Below, one piece after another: positions 24,461-32,563 of a DNA stretch of 58,401 nucleotides. The DNA comes from Lachnospiraceae bacterium (lineage in GTDB: Bacteria > Bacillota > Clostridia > Lachnospirales > Lachnospiraceae). The notes beneath the pieces are model-generated. The model saw nothing but the letters and a program-made list of their open reading frames with translations. It searched no databases and had not been told where the DNA came from. How positions within the stretch are numbered: position 1 is the stretch's first letter; each line of letters begins with the position of its first letter. The stretch is from the NCBI GenBank assembly GCA_017550165.1, contig JAFZQH010000030.1:141798-200198 (forward strand), written 5' to 3'. Position numbers and translations under genes: made by a program.

Positions 24461-26146
24461 TTATAGTCCCACATCGGTTCCTGCCACCCATCTGTCATCA
24501 CCGGTAACAGGGACCTCCACCATAAGTCCCTTTATGTACATCAGTGATTCCGCGCCTTCACGACCATATGACAGGTAGCTGTACGTACTCTTCGGGATGA
24601 TGACCTTTCCTCCCTGACGGGCAAGATCCATGGTGTCAAAGATAAGCTTCAGGCAATCCGTCTCCCGCATTTGCAGCAAAGATTCCCCGTATCCGATCAC
24701 TACATAATCAAATCCCTTATGGGCATCTCCCACACTATCCGGCGTAATGCACTGGGCTCCCTCTATCTCTCGGTATTCGTCTGCTGCCACAAGGATGGCG
24801 CCACAGCATCCGTATTCTTTTATGATGTCCTCCGGAGACACAGGTTTAACCCCGGTATCCTTTACCCATCTTCTTGAAGTTCCGTCATTGAGGAGCAGCT
24901 CAAAATACTCCCGCTCAACCTGCCGAAGGATCTTTATATCGGATTCCACAACTTCTTTGTCATCATGGACCATGTAGATGACTCCGCCGTTTGACTCCAG
25001 GTCCCTGGTCTTGGGATAATACCTGACACCATCGGGATCTCCGGCAGCTATCTTATATGTGCTCCGAAGACGCTTGGCCACCTCCCAGATGGGGTGGTCA
25101 TCCACTTCCATATCTTTAGGTACGATCACGATCTTAACGTAGCTTTTTCTGAAATGCCGATATGGCTTGGCCGCGTCTATCCGGAATTTCTCAGGGTCAA
25201 GATAACAGTCGAGAGAAGAATCCGTCTCATGCTGGCCGGTGATCATATCCAGGAACTCTCCGGGCATGGTGGCTCCCATTGGCCTGCAGTTGACTTCGAT
25301 AAGGACCGGTCCTTTTTGGTCCACCATATACTCGCCGTGAATCGAACCATACCGGTAATGGATGGCATCTGCCACCTTGAGGGCATATTCGACCAGCCGG
25401 TTGTGACCGGGTTCCAGGCTGTCAATGGATTCACAGTAATCGTAGATATAACCACCTTCCGGCGTCTTCTCCTTTTTATATCGAAAGACTGAATTAAGGC
25501 GATGAACCCCCTTGCATGACATGGTGTTTACTATATATTCCGTTCCGAAAATGCGCTCCTGTACCAGCACTTTTTCTATAGGCCTGCCATAGATGTCTTT
25601 CATGGTCAAAAGGGCCGACACTGCATGGGAAACCTCATCCATGTTATCGCATAGGAAAATGCCCTGGCTCCCGGCGCTCTGGGTGGGCTTTACCACTGCG
25701 GTCTCAAATCCGTTATCCCTGCAAAAGCTTAAAGCCTCCTCCACAGAGGAAACCATCTCTCCGTGAATGTAACGGATCCCTGCATCCTTTAAGGCATTGT
25801 GCATGGCGTCCTTTTTTGTCATTGCATCAAGGTACTTAACGTCATTACCGGGAAGACCCAGGTCATAGGCCAGCCGTGTAGCAAGAACAACCGCAGTCTC
25901 AGATCCCGGCACGATGATAACCGGATCGTAACTCTTAGCCAGCTTCACCGTTTCTTCATAGGACTCCTGCTCATCTATGATCAGGGGCCGGTGGTACAGG
26001 GTCTTATAAATCTCGCGATACCCCACTACTTCCGATTCCTTCTCCTGCCTGGTGTTCATTATGATGGGATTATATCCCCTTCTTACCACGTCTTCCACAT
26101 AGTTATAGCCCGTGGAAAATGCATCTATGATGATGATATTTCTCAT
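24461..26146 (-). CDS. ATP-grasp ligase with a C-terminal Rossmann-like domain
   Basis: 561 aa. An N-terminal pre-ATP-grasp fold (~1-100: IIIIDAFSTGYNYVEDVVRRG) is followed by an ATP-grasp core (~105-335): AVVKPTQSAGSQGIFLC as nucleotide loop, VLVQERIFGTEYIVNTM, and metal ligands in GPVLIEVNCRPMG. This is the amino acid/dipeptide ligase type (BacD or carnosine synthase group). A C-terminal part (~430-561) with CCGAILVAADE, YVVIGYGESLLQM and DLARQGGKVIIP looks like a degenerate methyltransferase fold. No signal peptide. The start follows AGGAGGG. It is divergent from galM. Substrates are unknown. Confidence 0.72.
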   Translation of the reverse strand: MRNIIIIDAFSTGYNYVEDVVRRGYNPIIMNTRQEKESEVVGYREIYKTLYHRPLIIDEQESYEETVKLAKSYDPVIIVPGSETAVVLATRLAYDLGLPGNDVKYLDAMTKKDAMHNALKDAGIRYIHGEMVSSVEEALSFCRDNGFETAVVKPTQSAGSQGIFLCDNMDEVSHAVSALLTMKDIYGRPIEKVLVQERIFGTEYIVNTMSCKGVHRLNSVFRYKKEKTPEGGYIYDYCESIDSLEPGHNRLVEYALKVADAIHYRYGSIHGEYMVDQKGPVLIEVNCRPMGATMPGEFLDMITGQHETDSSLDCYLDPEKFRIDAAKPYRHFRKSYVKIVIVPKDMEVDDHPIWEVAKRLRSTYKIAAGDPDGVRYYPKTRDLESNGGVIYMVHDDKEVVESDIKILRQVEREYFELLLNDGTSRRWVKDTGVKPVSPEDIIKEYGCCGAILVAADEYREIEGAQCITPDSVGDAHKGFDYVVIGYGESLLQMRETDCLKLIFDTMDLARQGGKVIIPKSTYSYLSYGREGAESLMYIKGLMVEVPVTGDDRWVAGTDVGL

Positions 26147-26224
26147 GCTGCTACCCTCCTGACGACTCAACTGTCTGCCCTCATTTTAATGCCATTTCGG
26201 TGGTCTGTCAAAGGGGAGAAGACG

Positions 26225-26253
26225 TTGAGAATTCCTGCTTATTCTGTTATAAT
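26225..26253 (+). promoter_or_regulatory. Promoter of the galM operon
   Basis: TTGAGA (26225-26230), 17 bases, TATAAT (26248-26253), giving a leader of about 33 bases. Confidence 0.7.
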
Positions 26254-26292
26254 CGTGGGCAGATGGATTTTTTAGATTATAGGGGGATAAGG

Positions 26293-27351
26293 ATGCTTAA
26301 GATCAAGAAAGAATCTACAACTGCTGAGGGTTTTGACATATACTCCCTTGAAAATGATGTGCTAAGGCTGACCGTAACCAATCTGGGCTGCAGGATACTG
26401 TCGCTCTACGCTCCTGACAGGGAGGGAAATTGCGAAGATGTTCTTCTGGGGCTTAATGATCTGACGGATGTCAAAAATGATACTGCTTATTTTGGCGCTG
26501 TCATTGGACGGGTTGCCAACAGAATAAAGAATGCCACCTTTTCGCTGAACGATAAGACTTATACTCTGGCTGCCAACAATAACGGCAATCACCTTCACGG
26601 GGGCTTACGCGGGTTTGACAAGAGGGTCTTTGATGCGAGGCCGGCCTCTGACGGGATCATTTTCACATATAGGTCTGCTGACGGAGAAGAGGGCTACCCC
26701 GGCAATCTGGATGTGACGGTTGGATACAGCCTTAAGGGAAACGCGCTGAACATAAGATACGAGGCTGTTTCCGATAAAGACACCATCGTTAATCTCACAA
26801 ACCATATGTACTTTAACCTGTCCGGCGGCAAGCGGGATATCCTTGACCACACCCTGCGGCTGGCAGCTTCTAAGGTGGCGTTGGTGGACGAGAACTGCAT
26901 GTCAACGGGAGAGATCATTTCCGTCTCGGATACGCCTTTTGATTTCAGAAATCCCCGTCCTGTCCGCGACGGAGCGCGCTCGGACCACCCGTCCATCATT
27001 GCAGCAAGAGGATTGGATCACCCCTATGTCCTGGATAAAGGACCGGATCAGATAGACCTTTCCGACCCGGAATCCGGCAGGACCCTTACCATCAGCACTG
27101 ACGCACCGTCAGTCCAGGTTTACTCAGGTAATTATCTCTCCGGCGCTGTTGCGGGCAAATCCGGCAAGCCCTACGACGACTATTTCGGTATCGCCCTGGA
27201 GACCCAGATTCTGCCTAACGCTATCAACAGCCCTGACCGGGAGAAGGTCATCCTTCGGGCCGGGGAAACATTTACAAGCGAAACCACTTATACATTCAGG
27301 TGTGACAGGGGGACGGTCCTTTTGTCACACCTTACCACCAGCGAAAAGTAA
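26293..27351 (+). CDS. galM: Aldose 1-epimerase (mutarotase)
   Basis: 352 aa from the ATG at 26293 behind GGGGG; earlier in-frame starts lie in the promoter. It interconverts alpha and beta anomers of galactose or glucose. Motifs: GRVANRIKNATF, NNNGNHLHGG (catalytic His), TNHMYFNLSG (second His), ALETQILPNAINSP with the catalytic Glu. The normal end at about ETTYTFR is followed by a 16-residue tail (CDRGTVLLSHLTTSEK) coded by a GACAGGGGGACGGTCC palindrome. Two small genes follow at 14 and 27 bases. Confidence 0.92.
   Translation: MLKIKKESTTAEGFDIYSLENDVLRLTVTNLGCRILSLYAPDREGNCEDVLLGLNDLTDVKNDTAYFGAVIGRVANRIKNATFSLNDKTYTLAANNNGNHLHGGLRGFDKRVFDARPASDGIIFTYRSADGEEGYPGNLDVTVGYSLKGNALNIRYEAVSDKDTIVNLTNHMYFNLSGGKRDILDHTLRLAASKVALVDENCMSTGEIISVSDTPFDFRNPRPVRDGARSDHPSIIAARGLDHPYVLDKGPDQIDLSDPESGRTLTISTDAPSVQVYSGNYLSGAVAGKSGKPYDDYFGIALETQILPNAINSPDREKVILRAGETFTSETTYTFRCDRGTVLLSHLTTSEK
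27300..27330. repeat. GACAGGGGGACGGTCC palindrome inside the galM 3' end
   Basis: Arms GTGTGAC (27300-27306) and GTCACAC (27324-27330) around GGGGGACGGTCCTTTT. Same subtype as the copy in tatD, opposite orientation in the window but the same sense relative to its gene. Confidence 0.7.
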
Positions 27352-27365
27352 CAAGGAGAGTCGTA

Positions 27366-27842
27366 ATGAAGAAAAATAACACCTACCTGTTTATTATAGG
27401 CGCCCTCATCATAGCAATCGGGGCCAGTGTAGCCTCCGCATTTATCACAATGGCGAAGATGCCCCCCAAGGGAAGCATTCCCATATACTATGACGGCAAG
27501 CAGAGTTATTTTGACCCTGCCAAGGCATCCACTATTGATGTGGCGGGAGTTACAATGACTACAAAGGGCGAGACCAAGGACGTCTCAGCCAAGGGCTATC
27601 TCTTAAAGGATGTCTTCTCCCTATCCGGGATCAAGGCTTCAGACTACAAATCCATCGGTGCTACGGCCTCGGATTCAGCTTTTGCTACCCTTTATCCGGA
27701 TGAGGTCGATGACCCGGGTAAGGTGTACCTCATCGAAGATACGTCGGATAAGGGAGATAAGATCTTAAGCCTGGTTGTCTTCGGCGACAAGGACTCCAAG
27801 CGGCAGCTAAAGGACATAATAAGGATCGATCTGGCTAAATAA
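27366..27842 (+). CDS. Membrane-anchored extracytoplasmic protein, function unknown
   Basis: 158 aa behind AAGGAGAG. One N-terminal membrane helix (~7-30), the rest probably outside. The soluble part has TIDVAGVTMTTKGETKDVSAKGYLLKDVF (positions ~55-83), a GVxL-type segment and KVYLIEDTSDKGDKILSLVVF, faintly like small sulfite-oxidase-fold domains but without cofactor ligands that I can recognise. It is the second gene of the galM transcript. No role can be given. Confidence 0.65.
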   Translation: MKKNNTYLFIIGALIIAIGASVASAFITMAKMPPKGSIPIYYDGKQSYFDPAKASTIDVAGVTMTTKGETKDVSAKGYLLKDVFSLSGIKASDYKSIGATASDSAFATLYPDEVDDPGKVYLIEDTSDKGDKILSLVVFGDKDSKRQLKDIIRIDLAK

Positions 27843-27869
27843 TAATATATATCCAAGGAGGTTGAAGGA

Positions 27870-28400
27870 ATGCAGAAAAATGTTGAGATTGCTAAGGAAT
27901 GCGGCTTTACCAATGCGGGAGTCCTCAATGTGGACACCCTGATAGTCAAACAGGAAGTCCGCGACATGTGCGAGATGAATACCTGCAACAAATACGGCAA
28001 GAACTGGGCCTGCCCCCCTGCCTGCGGCTCATTGGAGGACTGCGGCGCAAAGCTTAAGAAATATACTAAGGGGATCATTGTACAGACCACACGCCAGTTA
28101 GAGGATTCCATGGACTTTGAGGGCCTGGAAGAACTGGAGAAGGACCACCGGGGCAACTTCAAGAAGGCCGTTGACCGGTTCTCGGAAATGTATCCGGGCA
28201 TGCTCCCCTTAGGAGCCGGAACCTGCAGCCTCTGCAAAGAATGTACCTACCCGGATAACGAATGCCGGTTCCCCAACAAGAGGATCTCTTCCATGGAGGC
28301 TTTCGGCCTGGTGGTAAATGAGGTGTGCAAGGCCAATGACCTGCCCTATAATTACGGGCCTAACACCATGACCTATATAGGATGTTTCCTGTTTGAATAA
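27870..28400 (+). CDS. DUF2284 Cys-rich metal-binding protein
   Basis: 176 aa behind AAGGAGG. Four Cys groups match DUF2284 (predicted metal-binding): DMCEMNTCNKYGKNWACPPACG (positions ~31-52), LEDCGAKL, GTCSLCKECTYPDNECRFP and the C-terminal YIGCF. The family probably holds an iron-sulfur cluster or other metal and is common in anaerobes; its reaction is unknown. It is the last gene of the galM transcript and is followed by a terminator. Confidence 0.85.
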   Translation: MQKNVEIAKECGFTNAGVLNVDTLIVKQEVRDMCEMNTCNKYGKNWACPPACGSLEDCGAKLKKYTKGIIVQTTRQLEDSMDFEGLEELEKDHRGNFKKAVDRFSEMYPGMLPLGAGTCSLCKECTYPDNECRFPNKRISSMEAFGLVVNEVCKANDLPYNYGPNTMTYIGCFLFE

Positions 28401-28405
28401 ACTTA

Positions 28406-28432
28406 AGGAGCCGGTTTCCCGGCTCCTCTTTA
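28406..28432. terminator. Bidirectional hairpin between DUF2284 and LCP genes
   Basis: AGGAGCCGG (28406-28414) and CCGGCTCCT (28419-28427) followed by CTTTAATT. Confidence 0.8.
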
Positions 28433-29884
28433 ATTCGATGAGGTTATTTTCTTAAGGTATTTCTTGTTCTCTTCAAAGTCTATGCTGATCAGTTCCATTT
28501 CGTTATAGGTCTCGAACTTCCAGGTATGTTCCTGAGGTATGGTAGACTGAACTATCTCCATACCCTTGATGCCGACAAGCAGGGTGCTTAGGTCATAGCA
28601 GTCATCCTTGGTAAGGCTGGTGGTAAGGCTGGGGAACAACCCGTTCATAACCCCGCCTAAGTTGGTCAGCATCGCATTTGGAAGCTTGCTCACTATGGCG
28701 GATATAACTTTTTTCTGTCGGTTGGACCTTTCAAAGTCCGTTCCGATATACCTGTTCCTGCAGTAAGCCAGCGCCTGTGGCCCGTTAAGATGCAGGTTGC
28801 CGCTGGTCCCGTCGGGGAAATTATCCTTATGGATATCATCCCCGTTCAGGTCATTGTACTCCCACAGATATGCGTTGATCCAGTCGACCTCTTCAGCCGT
28901 GACCTCCATATCGATACCGCCCACTGCATCGGCCAGATTGGCGAAGGCCTGGAAATTGACAAGCATATACCTGCTTATCTTGATGTCAAAGTTTTCGGAA
29001 AGGGTCTGCATGACCAGTTCAGGGCCACCGAAGGCATAGGACTGGTTCAGCCTGTTGGTCCCCTTGCCGGGAATATCTATCTTGATATCCCTTAAAAATG
29101 ATGTGAGATATATTTTTTTCTGCGGACGGTTGATGGTAAGGAGCATAATGGAGTCAGTCCTTCCGTCATCCGCGTTATCTCTTGAATCATTTCCAAGGAG
29201 GAGGATATTGGTCACTCCGTCCTGGGTCAGGGCCGTACTCGAATACTTCTTGGCCGGCTTGTAGGTCATCTTGTCATAGGCATCCCCTACCAGAAAGCGC
29301 CAGGCAAAATATGCCCCTCCCGCCAGAACTGCCAGGATTATAAGAAGGATGAAGAAAATCTTTAATCCTCTGTGCTTCTTTTTCCTTTTCTTCTTTCCTC
29401 TGTGATCGTCTTTAGGCATATATTCGTTGCTATCGTAGCCGCGATCGTATTCATCGTGATCGGCTTCTCTTTCTCTTTTTCTCTCTTTTCTCTCCCGCTT
29501 TTCCTGCTCTTTCCGCTCTCTTTTCTCTCGCTCCTTATTCTCTCTCTTGTTATTCTTGTGATCGTTATGGCGCGGATCCCGTCTCCTGCCCCGGTCATCG
29601 TGTTCTATGTCGAAATCGTCGTCCAGGTCATCGTCATAGGAACGGTCAGAAAGCTCATTCCGGTCAATATCTATAAAGGAGTATTCTGCGGTCCTCCTGC
29701 CTGCCTTGGGGGCTTCCAGGTTGGGGACATCTATCTCCATGCTCCTGTAGGTATTCTCTGAGCGTCTATTTACCGGTCTGGGGTTGCCACCCTTGGTATA
29801 CTCATATTCTTTTATCTGCTGATCCATGAAACGTTCAAGGTTTCGTTGGATCTCTTCGCTTTCGCTGTCAGATATTCTGCCCAT
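28430..29884 (-). CDS. LytR-CpsA-Psr (LCP) family wall glycopolymer transferase
   Basis: 484 aa. A long charged cytosolic N-terminus (~1-170, with an RERKEQEKRERKERK low-complexity tract) precedes one membrane helix (~180-202). The outer LCP domain has LLLGNDSRD, TDSIMLLTIN, FLRDIKIDIPG, NRLNQSYAFGG, VGGIDMEV and YCRNRYIGTDFERSNRQ, including the arginines that hold polyprenyl pyrophosphate. LCP enzymes attach teichoic-type or capsular polymers to peptidoglycan. The ATG at 29884 is 8 bases behind GGAG. The tail beyond the domain is short. Confidence 0.92.
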   Translation of the reverse strand: MGRISDSESEEIQRNLERFMDQQIKEYEYTKGGNPRPVNRRSENTYRSMEIDVPNLEAPKAGRRTAEYSFIDIDRNELSDRSYDDDLDDDFDIEHDDRGRRRDPRHNDHKNNKRENKEREKRERKEQEKRERKERKREREADHDEYDRGYDSNEYMPKDDHRGKKKRKKKHRGLKIFFILLIILAVLAGGAYFAWRFLVGDAYDKMTYKPAKKYSSTALTQDGVTNILLLGNDSRDNADDGRTDSIMLLTINRPQKKIYLTSFLRDIKIDIPGKGTNRLNQSYAFGGPELVMQTLSENFDIKISRYMLVNFQAFANLADAVGGIDMEVTAEEVDWINAYLWEYNDLNGDDIHKDNFPDGTSGNLHLNGPQALAYCRNRYIGTDFERSNRQKKVISAIVSKLPNAMLTNLGGVMNGLFPSLTTSLTKDDCYDLSTLLVGIKGMEIVQSTIPQEHTWKFETYNEMELISIDFEENKKYLKKITSSN

Positions 29885-29926
29885 GATCATCACTCCGAAG
29901 GTTGCTAAAGTTTCTCACATTTATCT

Positions 29927-29955
29927 ATTATAACTATTCCTAACCTCAAATACAA
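29927..29955 (-). promoter_or_regulatory. Promoter of the LCP gene
   Basis: Minus strand TTGTAT (29955-29950), 17 bases, TATAAT (29932-29927). Confidence 0.6.
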
Positions 29956-29957
29956 AT

Positions 29958-29983
29958 AAAAAAACCCCGATCATAGATCGGGG
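29958..29983 (-). terminator. Terminator of tRNA-Cys
   Basis: Minus strand CCCCGATC (29983-29976), loop TAT... and GATCGGGG (29972-29965), followed by TTTTTTT. It starts 5 bases after the tRNA and overlaps the LCP promoter -35 region. Confidence 0.85.
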
Positions 29984-29987
29984 GCAG

Positions 29988-30058
29988 AGGTGCCAGACGG
30001 ATTTGAACCGCCGATCAGGGAGTTGCAGTCCCACGCCTTACCACTTGGCTATGGCACC
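29988..30058 (-). tRNA. tRNA-Cys (GCA)
   Basis: 71 bases. Acceptor GGTGCC/GGCACC, D arm AGCCAAGTGGTAAGGC, anticodon loop ACTGCAAC giving GCA, T arm GCGGTTCAAATCCGT. CCA is not encoded. Confidence 0.93.
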
Positions 30059-30074
30059 AAACGCTAACATACGG

Positions 30075-30103
30075 ATTATATCAAAATCACCCACCGCCGT
30101 CAA
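30075..30103 (-). promoter_or_regulatory. Promoter of tRNA-Cys
   Basis: Minus strand TTGACG (30103-30098), 17 bases, TATAAT (30080-30075), 17 bases before the tRNA 5' end. Confidence 0.75.
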
Positions 30104-30110
30104 CATCTAT

Positions 30111-31070
30111 TTAAGACAGAGAACCGTCCCCTGTCTTGTTACTAAAAAAATCGCGGATCTGTCCGTAGATTATGTCCATGAGGTTGGCGCGGGCTTCAAC
30201 GGAGGCCCAGGCGATGTGGGGGGTGATGATCAGGCGGGTGCTGTCCTTAAATCTTATTAAGGGATTGTCCGGGCTCATGGGTTCCTCTGACAGGACGTCA
30301 AGGCCTGCTGCCCCTATCTCTTCATTTACAAGAGCGTCATAGAGGGCCTGCTCATCTACTATGGGCCCGCGGCCTACATTTATGAAAATGGCACTCTTCT
30401 TCATTTTCTTAAAGGTCTCGGCATTCATCAGCCCTTTTGTATCCTCGTTTAAAGGAGCGTGAACCGAGACGATGTCCGACTCTGCCAGCAGAGTATCAAG
30501 ATCCACCCGATGGTAGCCGGGAGAATCATTTTTCCCGGAAGTGGAATAGTAACTCATCTCACAGCCGAAGAGTTTGGCAATGTCGTATACTCTTTTCCCG
30601 ATGTTCCCCAGGCCTATGATGCCCCATTTCATACCGGATATCTGGTGGAAATGCTTCTCGAAGTGGGTAAAGGACACATCATTTACGTACTTCTCCTCTT
30701 TAACATAGGCGTCATAGTAAGAGAGCTTCTCCAGCAGGAAAAAAAGCAGGGCAAATGTATGCTGGGCCACGCTTTCCGTAGAATAGCCCGCCACATTTCT
30801 CCATGCGATGCCCCTGCTATCCAGGTAGGCCTTGTCCAGATTATTGGTACCGGTGGCGGTTATGCACACCAGTTTCAGGTGTTCTGCAGCCCCGATAGTA
30901 GTCTCATTTATGGGGGTTTTATTGATGACGATGACGTCGGCATCCCTGACCCTCTCGGGAACCTCAGAATCCTTCGTATGATCGTGCAAAATAAGCTCCC
31001 CGAAATCTCCGAAGCGATCTAAGGGGATGTCTTCACCTATTGATTTTGCGTCTAAAAATACAATCTTCAT
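30111..31070 (-). CDS. D-isomer-specific 2-hydroxyacid dehydrogenase
   Basis: 319 aa, closest in style to glycerate/hydroxypyruvate dehydrogenases. NAD fold GLGNIGKRVYDIAKLFG, catalytic Arg in NVGRGPIVDEQAL, Glu in GLDVLSEEP and His in TPHIAWASVEAR. The start at 31070 follows GAGGAAATAAA. The end is unusual: the last eight residues KTGDGSLS and the TAA stop are provided by a GACAGGGGACGGT palindrome (30111-30137). Substrate cannot be fixed from sequence. Confidence 0.9.
   Translation of the reverse strand: MKIVFLDAKSIGEDIPLDRFGDFGELILHDHTKDSEVPERVRDADVIVINKTPINETTIGAAEHLKLVCITATGTNNLDKAYLDSRGIAWRNVAGYSTESVAQHTFALLFFLLEKLSYYDAYVKEEKYVNDVSFTHFEKHFHQISGMKWGIIGLGNIGKRVYDIAKLFGCEMSYYSTSGKNDSPGYHRVDLDTLLAESDIVSVHAPLNEDTKGLMNAETFKKMKKSAIFINVGRGPIVDEQALYDALVNEEIGAAGLDVLSEEPMSPDNPLIRFKDSTRLIITPHIAWASVEARANLMDIIYGQIRDFFSNKTGDGSLS
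30112..30138. repeat. GACAGGGGACGGT palindrome forming the dehydrogenase 3' end
   Basis: AAGACAGAGAACC then GTCCCCTGTCTT at 30113-30137 on the plus strand. The terminal TT/AA of the element forms the stop codon of the gene on the minus strand. Confidence 0.75.
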
Positions 31071-31098
31071 TTTATTTCCTCTTCCTAAACTATAGTCA

Positions 31099-31202
31099 CA
31101 AGACAGGGGACGGTTCTGTGTCTTATGGGTCGCTGACAATCTCTCCGTGCGGTCCGATTGCAGGCAATCAGGCCATAAGACACAGAACCGTCCCCTGTCT
31201 TG
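31099..31202. repeat. Composite inverted repeat with covarying inner hairpin
   Basis: Perfect 30-bp inverted repeat, 31099-31128 against 31173-31202, built from two GACAGGGGACGGT palindromes. The 44-base centre holds ATCTCTCCGTGC (31139-31150) and a hairpin GATTGC-AG-GCAATC, which matches GATCGC-AA-GCGATC near 5833 with a compensating base-pair change. Confidence 0.75.
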
Positions 31203-31207
31203 TAACT

Positions 31208-31239
31208 AAAAAGAATGTACCGGCTTAAAGTACATTCTT
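31208..31239 (-). terminator. Rubrerythrin terminator
   Basis: Minus strand AAGAATGTAC (31239-31230) pairs with GTACATTCTT (31220-31211), followed by TTT. Confidence 0.7.
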
Positions 31240-31306
31240 CTTAGTTATCTAGGATAAAAGAGTATTGGAGAAAACTAGAGTATAAAAAGGTATATCCTGT
31301 AATCAA

Positions 31307-31849
31307 TTATTTAAAATATCTCTCCAGTAAGCCCTGGAAAGCTTTGCCGTGTCTTGCCTCGTCTCTGGCCATCTCATGCACCGTATCATGGATAGCATCG
31401 AGGTTGGCTGCCTTGGCACGTTTAGCAAGATCTGTCTTGCCTGCGGTAGCGCCGTTCTCGGCCTCTATACGCATCTCGAGATTCTTCTTGGTGCTGTCTG
31501 TAACAACTTCGCCCAGAAGCTCCGCAAACTTAGCTGCATGCTCTGCTTCTTCATAAGCTGCCTTCTCCCAGTATGCACCGATCTCGGGATAACCTTCCCT
31601 GTATGCCACCCTTGCCATGGCAAGATACATGCCCACTTCTGAACACTCGCCCTGGAAATTAGCTCTCAGGTCGGTAAGTATATCTTCGCTAACTCCTTTT
31701 GCAACACCTACAACATGTTCTGCAGCCCATTCCATACCACCGGTCTGTTCTTTAAACTTATCGGCACTTGCGTTACACACCGGACACTTCTCCGGGGGTT
31801 CATTTCCTTCATGTACATAGCCACATACGGAGCAAACGAATTTCTTCAT
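31307..31849 (-). CDS. Reverse rubrerythrin (NADH peroxidase component)
   Basis: 180 aa. Domain order is inverted from classical rubrerythrin: the rubredoxin-type FeS4 site comes first ([12 protein letters not shown] and EKCPVCNAS), then the four-helix diiron domain with [27 protein letters not shown] and [11 protein letters not shown] ligands. Such proteins remove peroxide in clostridia and are induced by oxygen. The ATG at 31849 follows AAGGAG. It has its own promoter and terminator. Confidence 0.93.
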   Translation of the reverse strand: MKKFVCSVCGYVHEGNEPPEKCPVCNASADKFKEQTGGMEWAAEHVVGVAKGVSEDILTDLRANFQGECSEVGMYLAMARVAYREGYPEIGAYWEKAAYEEAEHAAKFAELLGEVVTDSTKKNLEMRIEAENGATAGKTDLAKRAKAANLDAIHDTVHEMARDEARHGKAFQGLLERYFK

Positions 31850-31922
31850 AAATGATGTTCTCCTTATTCGATTATTTACTCGCAATCCGAGAAAAATTAT
31901 TCATTTCAATCGGCGTGTTACT

Positions 31923-31951
31923 AATTTACCACATGTTTGTGTAATTGTCAA
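31923..31951 (-). promoter_or_regulatory. Rubrerythrin promoter
   Basis: Minus strand TTGACA (31951-31946), 17 bases, TAAATT (31928-31923). The leader is about 65 bases. No clear PerR box was seen. Confidence 0.7.
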
Positions 31952-32002
31952 CATTTTTTCTGAAAATTTATCATTTCTTTGTAGAATATGCTCAACAGTT
32001 TC

Positions 32003-32560
32003 TTATACCTCGCTTTCCAAAAGGCTGAAAATCATATGATCAGCCCATTTCCCATTGACCTCAGCTTTCTGTCTGGCGATGCCCTCATAAGAAAAACCAA
32101 GCTTCTCCAACAAGCGGGCAGAGGGAATATTTTCCGGCATGGTGTAGGCCTCGATACGATGAACGTCCAACTCACGGAAAGCCACCCTGCAGGCAAACCC
32201 CACCGCCTCAGTAGCATATCCTTTCTGCTGATATGCCTTGTGGATCTTGTAACCCAACTGACAACTCTTGTATACGTTTCTCATGACATTCTGAAAAGAA
32301 ACCGTCCCGATTATCTTATAGGGGCTCTCCTTTTCGAAGATCCAGAACCTGAGTCCCAGCTTCTTTTCTATCACTTCTCTCTCATACTTCATGGTGGAAG
32401 CCATATAATTATTGGTATAAAAGTTGAATACTCGTTTGGGCTCGTACTTCTCGAACTCCGGATTCTCTACATAAAAGTCCACCACATCTCCCGCGGCGCT
32501 TTCATCAAGGATCTTTAAGATGAGCCTCTCCGTGTATAATCCCTCATTTATATTAGCCAT
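32003..32560 (-). CDS. GNAT acetyltransferase, RimJ/RimL type
   Basis: 185 aa. N-terminal TERLILKILDESAAGDVVDFY, core IIGTVSFQNVMRNV, LGYKIHKAYQQKGYATEAVGF as the acetyl-CoA loop, and the closing NIPSARLLEKLGFSYEGIARQ. These are hallmarks of the RimJ/RimL group that acetylates protein N-termini or small molecules. The gene starts 3 bases behind nrdG, with its RBS inside the nrdG end, so the two are co-translated. Confidence 0.88.
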   Translation of the reverse strand: MANINEGLYTERLILKILDESAAGDVVDFYVENPEFEKYEPKRVFNFYTNNYMASTMKYEREVIEKKLGLRFWIFEKESPYKIIGTVSFQNVMRNVYKSCQLGYKIHKAYQQKGYATEAVGFACRVAFRELDVHRIEAYTMPENIPSARLLEKLGFSYEGIARQKAEVNGKWADHMIFSLLESEV

Positions 32561-32563
32561 GTT

